Assembly (NCBI GenBank): GCA_021767325.1
Contig: JAASTM010000056.1
Location: forward strand, 1-9,136
Length of the DNA stretch: 9,136 nucleotides
Reading direction: 5' to 3'
From: Spirochaetales bacterium
GTDB lineage: Bacteria; Spirochaetota; Spirochaetia; DSM-16054; Sediminispirochaetaceae
Of the stretch, positions 6,430 through 9,136 are shown one piece after another. The position numbers and the translations under genes are program-made. The notes beneath the pieces were generated by a model. That model was given only the letters and a program-made list of their open reading frames with translations. It did no database searches and had not been told where the DNA came from. Every line of letters starts with the position of its first letter. Within the stretch, counting starts at the first letter, position 1.

Positions 6430-7341
6430 TCAAAGCTCCTTTACGGGAACGGCGATGCTGACGGCAGTTTTTCCGCTGGCCGGGTTGTAACAGTCGGCGA
6501 AGTAGTGCTCAAAGCTGTAGCCGTCGGCCGGTTGAAGCCCGCGCAGCGGCAAGATGTCGCGGTACACGGTGGTCCAGGCCCGCCCGTACTCGTGGTTGGC
6601 CAAGGCAAAGCGGCAGAACAAGTAGCGGCCGGCGGGTATCGTCAGCCGGCCAAGGCCGTCTGGGCCATCCGGATGACCTGTCCCGGGACTCGCTGCCGCC
6701 ACCCCGTAGGATATCCGCAGCTGCTGGTCGTTGGTGATACCGAGGGGGTCGTGGTAGATCACATAGAACCCGCTCTCCCGGTTCCACTCGATAGGCTCGC
6801 GCTGCAGGGCCTCCATCAGCTGGCGATGCAGCCGGGCAAACAGTCGATAATTTCCGGCATAGGGACCCCGGTAGCGTACGTAGAACAGCTCGGTTGACGG
6901 CATCTGCAGGTCTTCGATCGCGTAACTCTCTACTTCATCGTTCCCGTTATTCAATTTGAGCTCATGGTACCCCGAAAGAGCGTGAGAAGCTTGATGAATC
7001 TTGCGGTTCTTGCCATCTCTCCAGCGGCTCGCCGTTACTCCGAAGTGCTTTTTAAAGGCGCGGGCGAAGGTAGCCGAGTCTTCGAAGCCGAGATCGAAGG
7101 CGATATCGGTAATTTTCGCCGGGGCGCCCGGCAACATGGCCGCCGCCCTTTCCACCCGCAGACGGGTGATAAACGCGTACAAGGGCTCGCCCATAAAGGC
7201 TCTAAATATCCGGTGAAAGTGAAATTGAGAGAACTGCGCAACCCGGCTCAACTCTTCTATGCTGAGCTTTTCATCGAGATGGGTTTCGATAAAATCGATA
7301 ACGGCGTTTATCCGGCAGATGTACAGCTCGGTACTGTTCAT
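6430..7341 (-). CDS. AraC-family regulator with GyrI-like ligand-binding domain
   Basis: This is a 303-residue transcription factor. The N-terminal AraC-type domain (about 8-107) has two helix-turn-helix units. The first is around LSIEELSRVAQFSQFHFHRIF (about 26-46) and the second around ITDIAFDLGFEDSATFARAFKKHFG (about 77-101). The C-terminal part (about 138-301) is a GyrI-like/SOUL-type domain, as in Rob- and BmrR-like multidrug sensors, with the typical LPLRGLQPADGYSFEHY ending. Such regulators usually bind small hydrophobic or cationic molecules and activate efflux or detoxification genes. It is probably autoregulated and is a candidate regulator of the neighbouring acetyltransferase and reductase genes. 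The ATG at 7341 has no visible ribosome binding site, and TATACT ends only 7 nt before it, so the mRNA may be leaderless. No other Met precedes the DNA-binding domain. Confidence 0.9.
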   Translation of the reverse strand: MNSTELYICRINAVIDFIETHLDEKLSIEELSRVAQFSQFHFHRIFRAFMGEPLYAFITRLRVERAAAMLPGAPAKITDIAFDLGFEDSATFARAFKKHFGVTASRWRDGKNRKIHQASHALSGYHELKLNNGNDEVESYAIEDLQMPSTELFYVRYRGPYAGNYRLFARLHRQLMEALQREPIEWNRESGFYVIYHDPLGITNDQQLRISYGVAAASPGTGHPDGPDGLGRLTIPAGRYLFCRFALANHEYGRAWTTVYRDILPLRGLQPADGYSFEHYFADCYNPASGKTAVSIAVPVKEL

Positions 7342-7348
7342 GCAGTGT

Positions 7349-7354
7349 AGTATA
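7349..7354 (-). promoter_or_regulatory. Candidate -10 element of the AraC regulator gene
   Basis: TATACT (five of six matches) on the minus strand would place the transcript start at about 7342, directly at the ATG. No -35 resembling TTGACA is found 16-18 bp upstream, which would fit activator dependence or a chance match. Confidence 0.3.
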
Positions 7355-7386
7355 GCACGGCGATTATGCTTCAGGCGCCCGGCCGA

Positions 7387-8166
7387 CTACCTGGGTGTAC
7401 ATAACCTTTTCCTCAGAAGCTGGACGGCGGGGTAGGTGCCGGCCGGAGAAAAACCGAGCTTCGTGGCCAGGGCGGCGGACTTGTTGTTCATCGCATCCCA
7501 ATGGCATTCGAGGCCCCGCCGGCCGCACTCGAGGATCAACCGTTGTGCCAGCCGGGTGGCGATTCCCCGGCGGCGGTAATCGCGGTGTGTGTCTATCTCG
7601 ACTTCAATTCCATTCAGGTACATTGTATAACAGCCCACTCCGCCGGCGATATTCCCATCGATTTTGGCAACGAAACCGAATCCCCCTAACATGTTGTTCG
7701 GTGGGGTCATCGTGTTCAGCACCAGATCGGCCGACCATTGCTCCGAAAGGAGCTGGGCCGCTATCTCTGCATCTATCGCTACTATCTCGAACCGGTCGTG
7801 AGGCTCCCAAGTTTCTCCGAGTTTCTGCGCCTTTTCGGGGGGCATCGGTTCAAAGGCGGTGCGGATGTAGGCATGTGCTGTAAAGGCGCTGTCCTTCTTG
7901 ATTGCACGCAGCCAGCACGGAGGCGGGGCCATGAGGTGCAGTTCGTCGCTCTTTTTCAACTCGGTGTAGATGTCGGCATCGAAGGCACCGAAGAGCTCTA
8001 CGGTATCGCTTACCACTACTGCCGCGCTTGTACCGTGTACATATCCGTATCCGGTAATACCGCCGGTAAATGCCGCAGCGAACTGCTGCCGTGGAGGGGA
8101 GAGCTTGGCTTTTGATAGTATGGTGAGGAAATCTTGCGACTCCTCCGGTCCGAACTGTTTCAGCAT
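7387..8166 (-). CDS. GNAT-family N-acetyltransferase
   Basis: This 259-residue protein resembles the two-part GNAT_acetyltran group (Pfam GNAT_acetyltran). It has a divergent N-terminal half and a canonical GNAT core at the C-terminus. Acetyl-CoA motif A is seen as EIDTHRDYRRRGIATRLAQ (about 190-208), with the R-x-x-G-x-A pyrophosphate-binding turn at 198-203. The following segment CHWDAMNNKSAALATKLGF (about 221-239) carries the usual Asn-x-x-Ser/Ala and KLGF features of motif B. It acetylates an unknown amine, possibly a small molecule. The ATG at 8166 overlaps the stop of a short open stretch upstream (ATGCTGA), and an AAGGA lies somewhat far away (about 14 nt), hinting at coupled translation. 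The gene ends 45 bp before the AraC-type regulator, with no terminator between, so they may be co-transcribed. Confidence 0.83.
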   Translation of the reverse strand: MLKQFGPEESQDFLTILSKAKLSPPRQQFAAAFTGGITGYGYVHGTSAAVVVSDTVELFGAFDADIYTELKKSDELHLMAPPPCWLRAIKKDSAFTAHAYIRTAFEPMPPEKAQKLGETWEPHDRFEIVAIDAEIAAQLLSEQWSADLVLNTMTPPNNMLGGFGFVAKIDGNIAGGVGCYTMYLNGIEVEIDTHRDYRRRGIATRLAQRLILECGRRGLECHWDAMNNKSAALATKLGFSPAGTYPAVQLLRKRLCTPR

Positions 8167-8259
8167 GGTTTTACAGCAGTTCCTTCTTCAAGATATTCCG
8201 AAACCTGGTGGTGGAAATGTAGCAGTTGGTCGTGGCAATTGAATGAGTTCTTCCGTCAT
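8160..8259 (-). pseudogene. Possible frameshifted gene scrap between two acetyltransferase genes
   Basis: An ATG at 8259-8257 overlaps the stop of the gene upstream as ATGA and reads MTEELIQLPRP, closing after 23 codons. The neighbouring frame reads HDQLLHFHHQVSEYLEEGT and ends in KPC, with its stop overlapping the start of the next gene (ATGCTGA). This composition looks protein-like. Removing one base near 8238 would join both halves into one 32-codon reading frame spanning the gap exactly. I do not recognise the product. It may be a decayed small gene, the end of a deleted larger one, or chance. Confidence 0.3.
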
Positions 8260-8510
8260 GGCTGGTCCGGCGCCGGACGGAGCTTCGCTACTCGCTTCCC
8301 AATCGCCCGCTTGATTTTTTCATAACTCGGCGGCGGGCCGAAGCCGATCTGCTTTTCATCGATAAACAGCCCGTCGGTCAGGCCCCGGGGCTGCATTTTG
8401 CGGTACCACTCTTCTTTGTGGGGTCCGGCTGTATCCAATTCACTGGACCAATCTTCCAGACAGAGAAAGTAGAGCTTCTCCTGATCGGCCTGTAAATCAA
8501 ATACCTTCAT
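8256..8510 (-). pseudogene. Internally deleted GNAT/thioredoxin-like acetyltransferase remnant
   Basis: This 84-codon frame starts like an acetyltransferase family I remember from clostridia and spirochaetes (MKVFDL..., LYFLCLEDWSSE, HKEEWYRKM; residues 1-39). It then passes at about residues 40-46 straight into that family's far C-terminal end (GLFIDEKQIGFGPPPSYEKI, then GKRVAKL; about 47-77). The acetyl-CoA-binding core and the Cys-containing start of the thioredoxin-like domain, normally well over 100 residues, are missing. The join is in frame, so a short protein is still encoded, but it cannot be an acetyltransferase. The start is the ATG at 8508-8510, with AGGAG at 8517-8521; the in-frame ATG at 8525 has a weaker case. 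The full-length relatives are recalled, not aligned here. Confidence 0.7.
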
Positions 8511-8516
8511 ACGCAG

Positions 8517-8521
8517 CTCCT
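8517..8521 (-). promoter_or_regulatory. Ribosome binding site of the acetyltransferase remnant
   Basis: AGGAG lies 6 nt before the ATG at 8510 and selects it over the in-frame ATG at 8525. The intact signal suggests the shortened gene is still translated. Confidence 0.6.
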
Positions 8522-8525
8522 GCAT

Positions 8526-8543
8526 CTACGAATGGAAACTCAT
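8526..8543 (-). other. Five-codon mini-ORF with strong ribosome binding site
   Basis: ATG at 8543-8541 encodes MSFHS and then TAG at 8528-8526. AGGAG (8552-8556) lies 8 nt upstream. The stop codon abuts the in-frame ATG at 8525. It may be a leader mini-cistron or the original start of a longer N-terminus lost to a nonsense mutation. Confidence 0.3.
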
Positions 8544-8555
8544 GGTTCTATCTCC

Positions 8556-8567
8556 TGTATATATACA
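8556..8567. repeat. 12-bp perfect palindrome TGTATATATACA
   Basis: A self-complementary AT-rich site in the divergent region, adjacent to the mini-ORF ribosome binding site. It could be an operator or part of a minus-strand promoter. AT-rich palindromes of this size also arise by chance. Confidence 0.4.
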
Positions 8568-8637
8568 TGTAAATATAACCGCATTTACTGCAGATATCTA
8601 CAAACCGCCTCCGCTCCGGAACAGCAAAGTAAATGTA
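8568..8637. repeat. Three GTAAAT-type repeats in the divergent region
   Basis: The core GTAAAT occurs at 8569-8574 (plus), 8583-8588 (minus, as ATTTAC) and 8629-8634 (plus). The second and third copies extend to a perfect 8-bp inverted pair, CATTTACT (8582-8589) and AGTAAATG (8628-8635). This arrangement between divergent genes could be a set of regulator-binding sites. Confidence 0.35.
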
Positions 8638-8645
8638 ATAATAGG

Positions 8646-8673
8646 TTTGTTTTCGGCGCTTATGCAGTATACT
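8646..8673 (+). promoter_or_regulatory. Candidate promoter for the DUF4386 gene
   Basis: TATACT (8668-8673, five of six) lies 16 bp after TTTGTT (8646-8651), a weak -35. The short dyad CTTCT-TAT-AGAAG (8672-8684) overlaps the -10 and the predicted start, where a repressor could bind. The leader would be about 34 nt and contains the ribosome binding sequences. Confidence 0.45.
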
Positions 8674-8713
8674 TCTTATAGAAGCACAGTTGTAAGGGAG
8701 GCTGGGAGAGGCA

Positions 8714-9136
8714 ATGATAAACGGAGAAGGAATTTCAAACCGGCAGGCGGCGGTGACGGCCGGTGGTGCTTTATTGGTGATGTCGGTGGCGGCGATATAT
8801 GCATACGGCTTTGTGTATGGAAGCCTGGTGGTTCCGGGAGATACCGGGGCTACCATAAGCAATGTGAGTGCGCGTCTTACGCTTTTCAGAACGGGCGTAG
8901 CAGCCTGGATGGTTATTCTTGTGACCGATGTTCTGGCGGCCTGGGCATTGTATCTGTATTTTGCTGGTGTGGCTAGGGCACTGTCTTTACTGTGTGCCTG
9001 GCTGCGTCTGTCTTATGCCGGTTTTCTGGCAATAGCGATTGCCTGGTTAACTGTAGCGGGTAGCATAGTCAGTGGCTCCAGCACTGCTGTCCAGTTTCTG
9101 CCGGGCACAATGAGCTCCTATGTTGCGCTTAGTTTA
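8714..9136 (+). CDS. DUF4386-family membrane protein (3' end outside window)
   Basis: I read 141 codons without a stop to the right edge. The protein starts MINGEGISNRQAAVTAGGAL and has hydrophobic stretches near 14-33, 56-80, 88-105 and from 130 on, so it is an integral membrane protein. The segment YGSLVVPGDTGATISNVSA followed by LFRTGVAAWMVILVTDVLAAWALY matches my recollection of DUF4386, in which a periplasmic-type VPGD loop follows helix one and a D sits in helix two. The family has no known function. Full members are roughly 220-240 residues, so about 40% is missing here. The ATG has purine-rich GGGAGAGG (8704-8711) just upstream and AAGGGAGG (8694-8701) a little further. It is the only plus-strand gene and diverges from the acetyltransferase remnant. 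Confidence 0.75.
   Translation, partial: MINGEGISNRQAAVTAGGALLVMSVAAIYAYGFVYGSLVVPGDTGATISNVSARLTLFRTGVAAWMVILVTDVLAAWALYLYFAGVARALSLLCAWLRLSYAGFLAIAIAWLTVAGSIVSGSSTAVQFLPGTMSSYVALSL

Noticed and set aside
6346..6897. Plus-strand open frame of 183 codons
   Set aside because: Antisense to the AraC and YoaP-like genes. GC-rich codon usage makes such shadow frames common.
8542..8976. Plus-strand open frame of 144 codons overlapping the DUF4386 gene
   Set aside because: It runs in another frame through the promoter region and the DUF4386 gene. Its peptide is rich in Gly/Arg/Cys without a family match, whereas the frame from 8714 gives a clean membrane protein.
1..9136. CRISPR array, tRNA/rRNA, insertion sequence or phage signature
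   Set aside because: No regularly spaced repeats, cloverleaf-like segments, transposase motifs or integrase genes were seen on either strand.

Overview
The window is a bacterial chromosomal segment with moderately high GC, many strong AGGAGG-type ribosome binding sites and tightly packed genes. Nearly everything is on the minus strand. The only plus-strand gene starts near the right edge. The gene families (an NhaC-type antiporter, YoaP-like acetyltransferases, zinc-independent MDR oxidoreductases, a TM1586-like nitroreductase) are common in Spirochaetota and Bacillota. I lean weakly towards a free-living spirochaete or clostridial relative, but the sequence alone does not settle the taxon. 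No RNA gene, CRISPR array, insertion sequence or phage gene was seen.

Layout from right to left, following minus-strand transcription. (1) At 8714-9136 a plus-strand DUF4386 membrane protein begins and runs off the edge. (2) The AT-rich divergent region 8526-8713 carries a promoter, palindromes, three GTAAAT-type repeats and a five-codon mini-ORF. (3) At 8256-8510 lies an internally deleted remnant of a GNAT/thioredoxin-like acetyltransferase. A possible frameshifted scrap follows, then an intact GNAT acetyltransferase (7387-8166). (4) An AraC-type regulator with a GyrI-like ligand domain (6430-7341) sits 4 nt from a YoaP-like GNAT-thioredoxin-fold protein (5604-6425). (5) A redox operon has three tandem zinc-independent medium-chain reductases (5491-4580, 4568-3594, 3597-2614) and a two-repeat nitroreductase (2576-1773). 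(6) A 192-bp intergenic region holds a sigma70-like promoter and a 28-bp dyad. It precedes an NhaC-family Na+/H+ antiporter (1580 to the left edge, incomplete).

The coherent functional unit is the middle: a small-molecule-sensing regulator, acetyltransferases, and four NAD(P)H- or flavin-dependent reductases. The cluster looks like a xenobiotic, quinone or electrophile response, possibly controlled by the AraC/GyrI protein. That link is inferred from gene order and domain content only. The most distinctive sequence-level observations are the acetyltransferase gene whose two ends are joined in frame with the middle missing, and an MDR paralogue that also lacks a conserved internal segment.
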